This document shows, piece by piece, positions 41,898 through 51,654 of a DNA stretch of 64,000 nucleotides. Below the pieces are notes generated by a model, which did not search any database, was not told the origin of the DNA, and saw nothing but the letters and a program-made list of their open reading frames with translations. The DNA lies in NCBI GenBank assembly GCA_964370475.1, contig CAYJJI010000003.1, forward strand, positions 1 to 64,000, written 5' to 3'. How positions within the stretch are numbered: the stretch's first letter is position 1; every line of letters begins with the position of its first letter. The position numbers were made by a program, and so were the translations under genes. Source of the stretch: CAYJCL01 sp964370475. GTDB taxonomy: Bacteria > Bacillota_I > Bacilli_A > RF39 > UBA660.

Positions 41898-44178
41898 GTG
41901 CTATTACAGGGTCTTTTTTACTAGCCATTTTAGCAGGTATTAATCCTCCTATAATTGTAAGCGTTAAACTTACTAAAATTAATATTATACAATGTACCGG
42001 ATTTAATACTGCTACATTTGCTAAATCAGTTAAATCTTCTATTATTATATTAGCTGGGAATGTTAATAACCAAGCTATGAATATTCCTAATATTCCTGAG
42101 AATAAACCGATAAGCGATGTTTCTGCATTAAACACTCTTGTTATATCTTTTTTTCTTGCTCCTAAACTTCTTAGGATACCAATTTCTTTAGTTCTTTCTA
42201 ATACTGAAATATAAGTTATTATACCAATCATTATACTTGAAACTATTAGAGAAATTGCAGAAAAAGCTACTAGAACTATTGTTACTGCATCCATGATACT
42301 TGATGATAATGAGCTTATCATCGCTCCCATGTCTGTGTATACAATCATTTCTTCTTGTTCTAAACCTTCATTATATTTATCTAATTGGTCTATAATATAT
42401 TCTTTACTTTCAAAATCTTTAGGATAAATTTGAATCATATAAGGATATGTATCGTCTCCAAGATATGATAATATTTGATTTTTTTGTTCTTCTCCTGTTG
42501 GTGTATCTTCAAATTTTTCGCCACTTAAAACATTATAATCACTATTTTTTTGGGCTATAACTATATCTGACGTTTTACTTTCTTCAATTACTTGATTAAT
42601 TAATTCTTCATCATAAACTATTCCTGAAAAATTTTCGTATAACAGATTTCCTTCTTTAGATCTTGCTACACCTGTAATTGTAAGTGTTCTTGTGTCTTTG
42701 TCGTTATATTCATCTTCAAGTTCTTGTCTAGGAATAAAAATGTTTCCCATTTTTTGATATAAATCGTTATTGCTTATTACTTTAAATTCTTCACCTATTA
42801 AATCTTCAAATTTTAGTTCTGATTCATAATCTATTCCCATTATTTTTAATAGTTCTTGTGGGAATCCATTATTGTAATCTACAACTAATAACAACTCATT
42901 TTCGTTTGATGGTATTTCACCACTTAGAATGTCTAGATTTTTTTCGATGTTAGCATTTGAACCATCTAAACTTGATGGTAAACTACTGAAATATTCTTTA
43001 TCAGATAGAAAATTATATTTTCCATTCGCTTCATTCATTAAATTTAACGAAATTGCTCTAGTATATGATATACCATCTACTTTTTCATTGTCTAGTGATT
43101 CAATATAATCAATGTATTCTTGAGTAAAAATATTTTGATGAGATATCATTTCATCGATATTTTCTTTTGGAACTATTATATCGTTATCTGGATATTGTTC
43201 TTGTTCTTCTAACTCTGTTTGTAATTCCATCATCGATTCTGGTGACATTTCTGTTGCTTGTTGGCTAATCATTATTGGAAGATTTGCTAAGGAGTTTCTT
43301 TCAAAGTTTTGAATTTGAATATCAAATCCATTTGAAAGAGCCAATATTAAAGCTATTCCTATGATACCTATTGATGATGCTAACGAAGTTATAAACGTTC
43401 GACCTTTTTTTGTCATTATATTATTAAATGATAATGATAAAGCAGTCATATAACTCATTTTTGTTTTTTTAATTTTAATTTTTGCATCTTTATCTTCTTT
43501 TGTATAGACTTTACTATCTTTAATTACTTCTCCATCTTTTAATTCAATTACTCTTGTTGAATATTCTTTGGCAATTTCCTCATTGTGAGTTACCATAATT
43601 ACCAATTTATCTTTAGCTATAGTTTGAATTAATTGCATTATTTGTTCGCTAGTTTTTGTATCTAACGCTCCAGTTGGTTCATCTGCTAAGATAATATCAG
43701 GATCGTTTACTAAAGCTCTTGCTATTGCAACTCTTTGCATTTGTCCACCAGAGAGTTGCATTGGCTTTTTATGAGCATGGTCTTTTAGACCTACTCTATC
43801 TAGCACTTCTAGAGCTTTTTTCCTTCTTTTAGCTTTAGAAATATTACTTAATGTCATAGACATTTCAATATTTCCTAAAACTGAAATGTGACCTATTAAG
43901 TTATAACTTTGAAAGATAAATCCTACACAATTATTACGATATGCATCCCAATCTTTGTCTTTGAATTCTTTTGTTGACAAGTTATTAATTAATAAATCTC
44001 CACTATTATAACGGTCTAGTCCTCCTAATATATTTAGAAGTGTTGTTTTACCGCTTCCACTTGCTCCTAGTATAGATACAAATTCATTTTTACGAAATTT
44101 GATATCTACTCCTTTTAGAGCATGTTGGATAAAGTCACCTGTTTTGTAACTTTTTTTAATATTTTTTATTTCTAACAT
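41884..44178 (-). CDS. ABC transporter, ATPase-permease fusion (MacB/FtsX type)
   Basis: 764 residues. The N-terminal ATPase (1-225) has Walker A GASGSGKTT (about residue 40), signature LSGGQMQRVAIARAL, Walker B ILADEPTGALD and switch His VTHNEE, closest to the LolD/MacB branch. One membrane helix follows (TFITSLASSIGIIGIALILALS), then a ~370-residue extracytoplasmic domain, then three C-terminal helices of an FtsX permease. MacB-like pumps move peptides or lipoproteins mechanically instead of through a pore. The large outer domain, rich in Asp/Glu and Gln, may bind the substrate. Substrate unknown. Confidence 0.92.
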   Translation of the reverse strand: MLEIKNIKKSYKTGDFIQHALKGVDIKFRKNEFVSILGASGSGKTTLLNILGGLDRYNSGDLLINNLSTKEFKDKDWDAYRNNCVGFIFQSYNLIGHISVLGNIEMSMTLSNISKAKRRKKALEVLDRVGLKDHAHKKPMQLSGGQMQRVAIARALVNDPDIILADEPTGALDTKTSEQIMQLIQTIAKDKLVIMVTHNEEIAKEYSTRVIELKDGEVIKDSKVYTKEDKDAKIKIKKTKMSYMTALSLSFNNIMTKKGRTFITSLASSIGIIGIALILALSNGFDIQIQNFERNSLANLPIMISQQATEMSPESMMELQTELEEQEQYPDNDIIVPKENIDEMISHQNIFTQEYIDYIESLDNEKVDGISYTRAISLNLMNEANGKYNFLSDKEYFSSLPSSLDGSNANIEKNLDILSGEIPSNENELLLVVDYNNGFPQELLKIMGIDYESELKFEDLIGEEFKVISNNDLYQKMGNIFIPRQELEDEYNDKDTRTLTITGVARSKEGNLLYENFSGIVYDEELINQVIEESKTSDIVIAQKNSDYNVLSGEKFEDTPTGEEQKNQILSYLGDDTYPYMIQIYPKDFESKEYIIDQLDKYNEGLEQEEMIVYTDMGAMISSLSSSIMDAVTIVLVAFSAISLIVSSIMIGIITYISVLERTKEIGILRSLGARKKDITRVFNAETSLIGLFSGILGIFIAWLLTFPANIIIEDLTDLANVAVLNPVHCIILILVSLTLTIIGGLIPAKMASKKDPVIALRTE

Positions 44179-44234
44179 GTATTCTCCTTTTCTTTTTAAT
44201 TATATCATAGATACATTTAAAATATTGTAGAAAA

Positions 44235-44260
44235 ATAAAAAAACGAACTATCGTTCGTTA
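44235..44260 (-). terminator. Terminator of the NPETG surface protein gene
   Basis: Minus strand AACGAAC/GTTCGTT hairpin, loop GATA, followed by seven T. Confidence 0.85.
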
Positions 44261-44261
44261 A

Positions 44262-44873
44262 TTATACATTGTGGAATTTTTTATTGTCTTTAAGAGCTAC
44301 CATTGTACCTATTGCAAGTACAGCTCCACCACCAAGGATTAAATAAGATGTAAATGCTCCTGTTTCAGGATTTTCTCCACCTAATTCAAGTTCTTTACAA
44401 GCTTCGTTACCTTTGTACACTTCATTTGAATCTGATAATTCGTATGATGTTGCTTCTATACAAATTCCTCCACATTCATCTGTTGCAGCTTCATCTAATT
44501 TAACTTCTACTGTAAGTACTGGAATTTCTTCTTCTACTATTCCTCCAGCATCTTTAGATTCAAGAACAACACTTGCAGTTTTTAACCCTGGATCTGTTGG
44601 TGATTGGTCATTAAATGCACTATCTATAGTAACGTTTTCTATAGTTAAGTTTTTAGTTGTTTCTATAAACATTTCTAAATCTGTTAATCCATTACCTGCG
44701 TTTACTTCTGTCGCATCCATTATTGCATAAAATGTACAAGTTGTCGTTTCTCCTGGATTAAGTGCTGATTTCTCACACTTAAGATCAAATCTCGTTTCTG
44801 CGTTTGCCATTATTGGCATTGCCATTAGCGCAACTAGGAACACTCCCATTTTTGTAATTTTTTTAATCATCAT
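44262..44873 (-). CDS. Sortase-anchored surface protein with NPETG signal
   Basis: 203 residues. Signal peptide MMIKKITKMGVFLVALMAMPIMANA. The mature part (26-165) is a beta-rich, cysteine-containing domain resembling a cohesin-like fold (LKCEKSALNPGETTTCTFYAIMDATEVNAG). The C-terminus is a sorting signal: NPETG (168-172), hydrophobic helix (SYLILGGGAVLAIGTMVAL) and a Lys-rich tail. NPxTG-type motifs differ from LPxTG and often go with dedicated sortases. A class B-like sortase gene lies divergently 190 bases away, which supports a substrate-enzyme pair. Confidence 0.85.
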   Translation of the reverse strand: MMIKKITKMGVFLVALMAMPIMANAETRFDLKCEKSALNPGETTTCTFYAIMDATEVNAGNGLTDLEMFIETTKNLTIENVTIDSAFNDQSPTDPGLKTASVVLESKDAGGIVEEEIPVLTVEVKLDEAATDECGGICIEATSYELSDSNEVYKGNEACKELELGGENPETGAFTSYLILGGGAVLAIGTMVALKDNKKFHNV

Positions 44874-44911
44874 ATACCTCTCTATCTATATAATTCCCAT
44901 ATATTAAGTTT

Positions 44912-44920
44912 ATTATAACA
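44912..44920 (-). promoter_or_regulatory. Extended -10 promoter of the NPETG protein
   Basis: Minus strand TGT-TATAAT; weak -35. The opposing sortase promoter has a TGG-TATTAT at 45023-45031. Confidence 0.55.
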
Positions 44921-45022
44921 TATTTTTAGCTTTTTGGATTATTTTTTTCTTTTTTTTTACATTTTTACATTCTTTTGTCAAAGTATCAGTTATTAATAGA
45001 GCTATTATTTTTTTTAGTTTTA

Positions 45023-45031
45023 TGGTATTAT
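45023..45031 (+). promoter_or_regulatory. Extended -10 promoter of the sortase gene
   Basis: TGG-TATTAT 30 bases before the ATG at 45061, with GTGGTGA as ribosome-binding site. Confidence 0.4.
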
Positions 45032-45060
45032 TATATAAGTAGAATAAAAGTGGTGATTTA

Positions 45061-46605
45061 ATGAATAAGATAGGACTTTTTATTAAAAATGATAAATTAA
45101 TATTTAAATACTCTAAGAAAAGAAGCAAGAGCTCTGAGGAGTTAATGAATACTAATGTTATTAATGATGGTGAATTATTATTTAGTGATGAATATATTTT
45201 GAAGAATAAAAAAATAGTTAGTAAATTTATTAGTGAACTTGCTTTAGAAAGTGATATTACTAATATTGAAATTGAATCTTCTTCACTAGCTTTAGTTGTA
45301 TTAGAAGTTTTAAATAACTTTAAAGTAATTAATTCATTAACTATTAGAAAAGATGATGTTGTTAACTTTACTATTGTTGAAGCTATAATTAGAAATAAAA
45401 ATATTAAAAAACTAAATTGTTATACTGCACCTGAGTTTGCAATTCAATATTTTGATAAACATAATATTGAATTAGTTACTAGAAGTGAAATTTTTTTCAC
45501 TAGTAAGTTTATGGATAAGAATGAACTTAATAGTTATTCTAATATTTATTATAAAAGAATTGTAGAGTTTGACTGCCCTATTTCCAAAGATGATGTATTA
45601 GATTTTGAGGCTTTTCTTAAGATTAATAAATACTTACAGATTATTCATATTAGTAAGTATAGTGATAGTGATATTGAATTATTAATTAAAATTATAAAAA
45701 AGAAAAAAATTAGAGATATAAGTATACTTATAGATAATAATACTATTTCTGAAAGTGAAGCCATTAAGATTAAGAGTTTAAATAAAAAACATAAAGGTGT
45801 TTTTAAAATCAAAATAAATTATTCTAAAGATTATATTAGAAACAATTATTTACAATATGTATCATTTTCGATATTAAAAGTTTCTTTAGTAATTGTTTTA
45901 TTAATGACATTTACTTCTTTTAGTTATATGTTTGTTAGCAATTATATTTCTCTTAAGAATGTTGATGAAATAACTATGGAAGTAGATCAAATAGTAAATG
46001 AAGTTAAAGAGAGAAATGACAATAATGATATAGTTGAAAGTGTTCATGGACCTAGTGTTATTAATGAGCTTAAAAAAGTTAATGATGATACTGTTGGATG
46101 GTTAACTGTTAGAAACACTAATATTGATTATCCTGTAGTACAAACTAGTGATAATGATTTTTATCTTGATAGAAATTATTATCAAGAAAAGGACTACAGT
46201 GGATGGGTGTTTATGGATTTTAGAAATGATATTGATGAGATGGATCACAACACTATAATATATGCACATAATAGATTTGATAGTGGTCTGATGTTTGGAA
46301 CACTGGATAATGCTAAAGATGAAGATTGGTTAGCTAACAAGAATAATCATATTATTACGTTTAACACCTTGAATGAAGAAATGAGTTTTGAGATATTTTC
46401 GATTTATAAAATTGGTAATACCAATGATTATATAGCTAATAACTTTAATAGTGATAATCACTATTTGACTTTTATAGAATTAATTTCTAATAGAAGTTTA
46501 TATGATTTTGATGTTAATGTTACAACTGATGATTATATATTAACATTATCTACTTGTTATGAATATACTAATAGATTTGTAGTACATGCAAGATTAATTA
46601 AATAA
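45061..46605 (+). CDS. Class B-like sortase with a large cytoplasmic N-domain
   Basis: 514 residues. The C-terminal domain (about 335-514) is a sortase: INELKKVNDDTVGWLTVRNTNIDYPVVQ, catalytic His in YAHNR, Cys499 in LSTC, Arg505 before FVVHARLIK, matching SrtB-type sequences. One membrane helix (SFSILKVSLVIVLLMTFTSFSYMFV, about 278-302) separates it from about 275 N-terminal residues. These are predicted cytoplasmic, Asn/Ile/Lys-rich and unrecognised, with a repeated beta-alpha pattern that may be leucine-rich-repeat-like. Sortases usually have only a short cytoplasmic tail. It is followed after 10 bases by the 900-residue gene. Confidence 0.88.
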   Translation: MNKIGLFIKNDKLIFKYSKKRSKSSEELMNTNVINDGELLFSDEYILKNKKIVSKFISELALESDITNIEIESSSLALVVLEVLNNFKVINSLTIRKDDVVNFTIVEAIIRNKNIKKLNCYTAPEFAIQYFDKHNIELVTRSEIFFTSKFMDKNELNSYSNIYYKRIVEFDCPISKDDVLDFEAFLKINKYLQIIHISKYSDSDIELLIKIIKKKKIRDISILIDNNTISESEAIKIKSLNKKHKGVFKIKINYSKDYIRNNYLQYVSFSILKVSLVIVLLMTFTSFSYMFVSNYISLKNVDEITMEVDQIVNEVKERNDNNDIVESVHGPSVINELKKVNDDTVGWLTVRNTNIDYPVVQTSDNDFYLDRNYYQEKDYSGWVFMDFRNDIDEMDHNTIIYAHNRFDSGLMFGTLDNAKDEDWLANKNNHIITFNTLNEEMSFEIFSIYKIGNTNDYIANNFNSDNHYLTFIELISNRSLYDFDVNVTTDDYILTLSTCYEYTNRFVVHARLIK

Positions 46606-46615
46606 AGGAGATAAT

Positions 46616-49318
46616 ATGAAAAAGATTGATAAAGAGTTAGTAAAATATAACGATATGACGGAGGATGAAATAATAAGTTTATTAAGAGATAATGAATTTA
46701 TAGAAAAAAGTGATTCAGTAAGTATTACTACTCTTCTATCAAAACTTAGTTTTAAATATATATTTAATTTTTTACAGAATAATATTATTTATAATAAAAC
46801 TAGTAGTTTATCTTTTAATCTTTTAAATACTGATAAGTATTTAATTAATGGGTTTTTAGATTCTATTAAGTTATGTGTTAAGCTTGATAACAGAATGTTT
46901 TATAAGTTATTGATGAAGTTAAGTCATGAAGAAATTATTGATTTTATTAAGAAGGATTATATTCTTAATTGTTTGGATGATGAAGAGATTATTAATATTT
47001 TAGTTATTAAGAATATTAATTTAGTTTCTTTAAAAGAATTATTAAACAATAGAATTACACAGAACTTTTTAATAACTTATTTAAATAAATTATGGGAACT
47101 TAAATTTGATATTGATGTTATTTTAGATTTAGAGTTATTAAAAACATTGTATTCACTTGATGATAATATTATTAATAAAATTGATGTTAATGACTTTAAT
47201 TATTTAATTACTACTATCTTGAATAAAGAGAGTTTATCTTTGAATAGTTCTAAAATAAGTGTATTAACTATTAAGAGTTTGTTGTTATGTTATATTAAAT
47301 TTGGTATTAGTAATACTCTTAAAATTTTATTTAATGATAAGAATTATTTAAGTACTGATGAACTTAAGTTTTATATGAATTATTATGTCAATGAGAAAAT
47401 GGGTGAATATTTAAGTACTAGTGGTATTTATTTAGATAAATTAGATATTAATATTATTAAAACATTTAAGGGTTTTGACGAGGAAATTAAGTTAAGTTAT
47501 TTAGATAATAAAGTATTTAATTATTTAGAAAAATTTAATATTGATAAGGTTAAATTAATAAGAGTGATTAATAGATTTATAAATTATCAATATGTTAATT
47601 ATGATGAAGCTGTTAGTGAAGTTAGGGAATATGTTAATAAAATTAAAGAAGAGTATTTTTTAAGTATTAGAAATAATTATACTAGAGAATATTTCTATTT
47701 GATTAAAGATTTAGTAAAGTTAAAGAAAAAAGTTAAAGATAAGAGATTGAAAGAGATTAATGGAGAAGTTATTACTAATATTAAGTTTCAATTGTTATAT
47801 AAGTTATTAACTAATTCTATTAATGATAGTGATTTATTTAAGAAGAATGTTGTTGTTGAAAAGAAAGTTTCTAGACTAAATGATTTTATATCAGATAAGA
47901 TTAGTTTTAATGAATACTTAAAGAATGTTATTATTCCCCTATCTAACGGGAGTTTTAATATTGATGAATATTTATTAACTAATTCGTTTGTAAAACCATC
48001 TAATTATGATTATTTTAATGAATTAATGGGTGTTAGGAATAGAGTTGTTATTTTTAATAAGTATTTAAGGAAGTTGAAGAAGAATAAAAATATTGATGAT
48101 TTGGAAGAAATATCTTCGAGGTTTATTAACGGAATTAGTAATGTAGATTTAATATATGATAAAAGATCTAATAAGATATTATTTAATAATTTATTCAATT
48201 CTTATTTAGATGATGATTGTTTAAATTATTATAATGCTTATAAGTTAATTTCTAGTATCGTTGATTATAGTACTAAATTAGTTAATAGTTTATTTAAAAA
48301 TTCTAGAGTTAGTGAAGTTTATTATAATGAATTATATTCTGAAATTAGTTCTTTAAATGTTATGGATTATATACCAGTAGTCAAGTTATTTAATCTTAAT
48401 GATTTGGAAGTGTTTTCTGGATTAGATTTTGATGATAGTGTTTTTGATAATACTTATTTTGAATATTTAATTAATAATAAAGCTTTTGTATTAATGTTTA
48501 CTAAAGTTATAAATAATCCATCTAAAATAATATCTAGTAGTAATGATTTTTTAATGAATAACAATGTTTTATCTACTAATTTTATTGAATGTTTAAATAT
48601 AAATAAGAAATTAAATAGCAGTAATATTAGAGATGTATTAAAATGTTATGATGTTAATTACTATAGTACTCTTGATGATGAATATCTGAAATCTATATTT
48701 GATCGTAGTGTTAAGAATTATGAAAAATATGTTAGTAATATATATATTGATAATCTTATTACTATTAGAAGTTTAAATAATTATGAAAGTTTAATTAGAG
48801 TTGTTAATAGTAAGGAATATGATAGAACTACAGAACTAGAAATGATAGATGATGTTTTAGTTACATATTATGAAGTTATAGGTAAAGATAAGTCGTATTT
48901 TAAAACAAAATTGGATGGTAATAATTTAATTGTTAGTGGCAATGTTAGTGATGATGTTTTAGATATTTTTAGCGATTATATACTTAGTAATTATAAATAT
49001 ATTAGTTATGTTACTACTGATAATTTATCTAATACTAATTATTTCACTAATTATTTAAATGATGATTTAGTAATTATTAAGAGTAAGAATAAGGAATATT
49101 CTAATGTATATAAGGGTGAATTGTTAAATTTAGTTAATAGTTCATATACTTTTACTAACTCTATTGTTAATAAGAATATATTTAAGAGAATTAAATTAAT
49201 TTTTAATGACGAAGATCTAGTTTGTTCTTTTGATGAATTATACTTTGATAATTATAATGTGATTATTAAAAGTGGGGATTGTATAAATCAAAAAATCAAC
49301 AATTATTTAAGCATATAA
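46616..49318 (+). CDS. 900-residue cytoplasmic protein of unknown family
   Basis: No signal peptide and no membrane helices. It is very rich in Asn, Ile, Leu, Asp, Lys and Tyr, with long helical stretches (for example DKLDINIIKTFKGFDEEIKLSYLDNKVFNYLEKF) suggesting a repeated helical solenoid. AAAGGAG precedes the ATG. It lies 10 bases after the sortase gene and is almost certainly co-transcribed. I do not recognise it; a role as scaffold or chaperone for sortase traffic is only a guess from context. A terminator follows at once. Confidence 0.7.
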   Translation: MKKIDKELVKYNDMTEDEIISLLRDNEFIEKSDSVSITTLLSKLSFKYIFNFLQNNIIYNKTSSLSFNLLNTDKYLINGFLDSIKLCVKLDNRMFYKLLMKLSHEEIIDFIKKDYILNCLDDEEIINILVIKNINLVSLKELLNNRITQNFLITYLNKLWELKFDIDVILDLELLKTLYSLDDNIINKIDVNDFNYLITTILNKESLSLNSSKISVLTIKSLLLCYIKFGISNTLKILFNDKNYLSTDELKFYMNYYVNEKMGEYLSTSGIYLDKLDINIIKTFKGFDEEIKLSYLDNKVFNYLEKFNIDKVKLIRVINRFINYQYVNYDEAVSEVREYVNKIKEEYFLSIRNNYTREYFYLIKDLVKLKKKVKDKRLKEINGEVITNIKFQLLYKLLTNSINDSDLFKKNVVVEKKVSRLNDFISDKISFNEYLKNVIIPLSNGSFNIDEYLLTNSFVKPSNYDYFNELMGVRNRVVIFNKYLRKLKKNKNIDDLEEISSRFINGISNVDLIYDKRSNKILFNNLFNSYLDDDCLNYYNAYKLISSIVDYSTKLVNSLFKNSRVSEVYYNELYSEISSLNVMDYIPVVKLFNLNDLEVFSGLDFDDSVFDNTYFEYLINNKAFVLMFTKVINNPSKIISSSNDFLMNNNVLSTNFIECLNINKKLNSSNIRDVLKCYDVNYYSTLDDEYLKSIFDRSVKNYEKYVSNIYIDNLITIRSLNNYESLIRVVNSKEYDRTTELEMIDDVLVTYYEVIGKDKSYFKTKLDGNNLIVSGNVSDDVLDIFSDYILSNYKYISYVTTDNLSNTNYFTNYLNDDLVIIKSKNKEYSNVYKGELLNLVNSSYTFTNSIVNKNIFKRIKLIFNDEDLVCSFDELYFDNYNVIIKSGDCINQKINNYLSI

Positions 49319-49345
49319 AGATGAATCAATGATTCATCTTTTTTT
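49319..49345. terminator. Terminator between the 900-residue gene and the glycosyltransferase
   Basis: GATGAATCA/TGATTCATC hairpin flanked by A and T runs, serving the plus-strand gene and probably the converging minus-strand glycosyltransferase. Confidence 0.75.
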
Positions 49346-50414
49346 CGTATTCTATTAAATTATTTTTTAGTCTTTCGTCTTTATTATTTATTTCTATTGC
49401 TTTTTTTACTGAGTTGATAGCATTTTCATAATCGTTTAGAAAGTAATAATCGAGACTTAGAATATCATGTATTCTTTCATTATAACAAAAAGCTTCATTG
49501 ATATATGTTTTAGGCTTATCTTTAATTTCTAGAGCTTTGTTTAACTCATCAATACTTTTTTGATATTGTTCTAAATCGTAGTAAAGGAATCCTAGTTCTG
49601 TGTAAGCTTCCCTTAAATGTGGTGCTTCTATTATGGCTTCTTTATACCACATTATTGATTCCTCAAAGTATTTTAATCGTTTATATGATCTTGCGATGAA
49701 ACGCATTGATGCTGCTCTTTCATCCTTCCATGTTGATGTTCTTAGTTTTAGATGCTGGTGAAGTGTTTTAATTGCATCTTCATATCTTTCATAGTACATA
49801 TATTCTCTACCTAAGTAGTGAACATTTCTATCATTATTAGGATCTTCTTTTACTGATAGTTCTAGTAAAGGTAGATAGGATGATCTTGATTTATTTTGAT
49901 CTTGATAATGTTTTAAAGTTATTTTGTCGGTTGTTTTTTTAATAAGATTATTTGGTACTATTTTTTTTAGAACTTCATGAACTGGATTTATCCATATATA
50001 ATTTTTTCTTGAATGGATTTTTTCGATATAGAATGTTGTTCCTGGATTACCTAATTCATCAAAACTCCATATATAATTATAAGCTAGTCTATCAGTTTGT
50101 TCATCCCATAGATTTTCTATTTCTTTGCGCCATCCTTTATCAAATACTTCATCTAAATCTGTACATATACAAATATCATAATCATTAGGTACTAGATTTA
50201 AGGAATCATTTCTGGCTTTGTCAAATCTCCATGTCTCATATTTTTTTTGTGTAACTTTTACATTACTTTGTTTTAGTTTATTTACTGTATTATCTGTAGA
50301 ACCTGTATCTAGTACGAATATTTCGTCTGCTTCTTTCATGGAATCTATCCATCTATCAACAAATTTTTCTTCATTTTTAGCTATTGCATATACACATATT
50401 TTATATTTATTCAT
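49326..50414 (-). CDS. GT2-family glycosyltransferase with TPR repeats
   Basis: 362 residues from the ATG at 50414 with AGGTGAT upstream. The GT-A catalytic domain (1-190) has YAIAKNEEKFVDRWIDSM, VLDTGSTDNTV and the metal-binding CTDLDEVFD. After it, tetratricopeptide repeats follow (about 195-360; DRNVHYLGREYMYYERYEDAIKTL, LGFLYYDLEQYQKSIDELNKALEI). This fused layout (as in SunS-like enzymes) uses the repeats to recognise the acceptor. The acceptor may be a peptide, protein or polysaccharide; none can be named. Confidence 0.88.
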   Translation of the reverse strand: MNKYKICVYAIAKNEEKFVDRWIDSMKEADEIFVLDTGSTDNTVNKLKQSNVKVTQKKYETWRFDKARNDSLNLVPNDYDICICTDLDEVFDKGWRKEIENLWDEQTDRLAYNYIWSFDELGNPGTTFYIEKIHSRKNYIWINPVHEVLKKIVPNNLIKKTTDKITLKHYQDQNKSRSSYLPLLELSVKEDPNNDRNVHYLGREYMYYERYEDAIKTLHQHLKLRTSTWKDERAASMRFIARSYKRLKYFEESIMWYKEAIIEAPHLREAYTELGFLYYDLEQYQKSIDELNKALEIKDKPKTYINEAFCYNERIHDILSLDYYFLNDYENAINSVKKAIEINNKDERLKNNLIEYEKKMNH

Positions 50415-50459
50415 TTTATCACCTATGTAAATATATGATTTTAATGAATTTTTTTTCAT

Positions 50460-50481
50460 AAAAAAAGTAGGTAAACCTACT
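50460..50481 (-). terminator. Terminator of the two-cysteine membrane protein gene
   Basis: Minus strand AGTAGGT/ACCTACT hairpin followed by seven T. Confidence 0.75.
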
Positions 50482-51571
50482 CTACTTCACATGTATACCC
50501 ATCATTTTCTAGTTCTCTTTGTAATAAATCAATACTATAGTTTTGATTTATTGTATATCTTTCATTTACAATGATAGTTTTTTCTTCATCTCTGTATTTA
50601 TATTCTTCTGTTTCTAGATATTTATCTTTATTTTCTTGATATATATCTTGGTTGTAATATCTTAGATAGATATTATATGTGTAATTATAATAGAAGTTAT
50701 TTACATATTGAACTTTTATAATATCTTTTTTTTCGTAACTTAATGAAGATATTTTATCAGTGTTAGTACATATTAATTCTTCATACTTATCTACTACGTG
50801 AAGTGTTGTATTTTTTTTAACAAAGTTATTATAATCATCGCTAATAGTTATTAGCGTTTCATATTCTCCAGCTAGTTGGTTTTTATCTAGTATTTCATCA
50901 TTGTCGAAGTCATAACTACAGTTACTTAAATCATAGCAATAATCAATAAAAGCATTTTCACTAAATCTTTGTCCTACTTCTATGAAAGCTTCTTTTATAT
51001 CTACTGAAGGTGTTGTTGTATCTACTACTTCTATTTTAGCTGTTTTTGTTACTCCGAATGCTGTTATTGAATAATTATATGTACCTATTTTATATTCAGT
51101 TACTGTTGTTAAATCAAGTTTATAGTCAATCTCATTTATGTTTTGCCTTGTTATGTATGTACTAGGGTTGTTATTTAGTTTTTCTCCTAGTTCTAGTGTT
51201 ATATTTTTTAGGATAAAGTCTTGGGGTTGTTCTATATTTATATAATAGTTATAAAATATTACTCCACCTATTATTAAAATAATAGCTAGTAATGCTCCTA
51301 CTGTTGAGCCATTTCTTATCTTTTTATAGTTTGGATTTCTTTTAAGAGCTAGTTCTCTTTTCTTTTTTAAATATTCTTCTTTTCTCTTATCAATATCTAT
51401 TGCTTCAGGAAGTGTGTTTGTTAACATGTTTATTTTTTCACCATCTATATTAGCTATTTTAACAACGCCATCAAGTTTGTTTACTTCATCTGTGGTTTTT
51501 ATTACTATAGAGTTATCAACAACTGGTTGTTCGTTATTTATTATTGTTTCTTTTTTCTTGAATAAACCCAT
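50477..51571 (-). CDS. Single-pass membrane protein with Ig-like and C-terminal two-cysteine domains
   Basis: 364 residues from the ATG at 51571; the ATG at 51580 sits only 1 base from the AGGAGG site. A Lys-rich cytoplasmic N-part (1-95) precedes a membrane helix (GSTVGALLAIILIIGGVIFYNYYI). Then two Ig-like modules follow (DLTTVTEYKIGTYNYSITAFGVTKTAKIEVVDTT; LAGEYETLITISDDYNNFVKK), then a final domain from ICTNTDK to GYTCEVE. That domain has the same one-Cys-at-each-end pattern as the membrane protein in the scpAB operon. Function unknown. Confidence 0.65.
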   Translation of the reverse strand: MGLFKKKETIINNEQPVVDNSIVIKTTDEVNKLDGVVKIANIDGEKINMLTNTLPEAIDIDKRKEEYLKKKRELALKRNPNYKKIRNGSTVGALLAIILIIGGVIFYNYYINIEQPQDFILKNITLELGEKLNNNPSTYITRQNINEIDYKLDLTTVTEYKIGTYNYSITAFGVTKTAKIEVVDTTTPSVDIKEAFIEVGQRFSENAFIDYCYDLSNCSYDFDNDEILDKNQLAGEYETLITISDDYNNFVKKNTTLHVVDKYEELICTNTDKISSLSYEKKDIIKVQYVNNFYYNYTYNIYLRYYNQDIYQENKDKYLETEEYKYRDEEKTIIVNERYTINQNYSIDLLQRELENDGYTCEVE

Positions 51572-51631
51572 TACAAACATCCCTCCTATTCTTTATATAA
51601 TTATACAATATTCGAAGTAATAAAACAATAA

Positions 51632-51654
51632 TAAAACTTCTATGAATAGAAGTT
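51632..51654 (-). terminator. Terminator of the HgdB-like group
   Basis: Minus strand AACTTCTAT/ATAGAAGTT hairpin followed by TTATTATT. Confidence 0.7.

Noticed and set aside
45061..49318. Reading the 900-residue protein as a fused part of the sortase
   Set aside because: A stop codon, a 10-base gap and a fresh AAAGGAG-ATG separate them.
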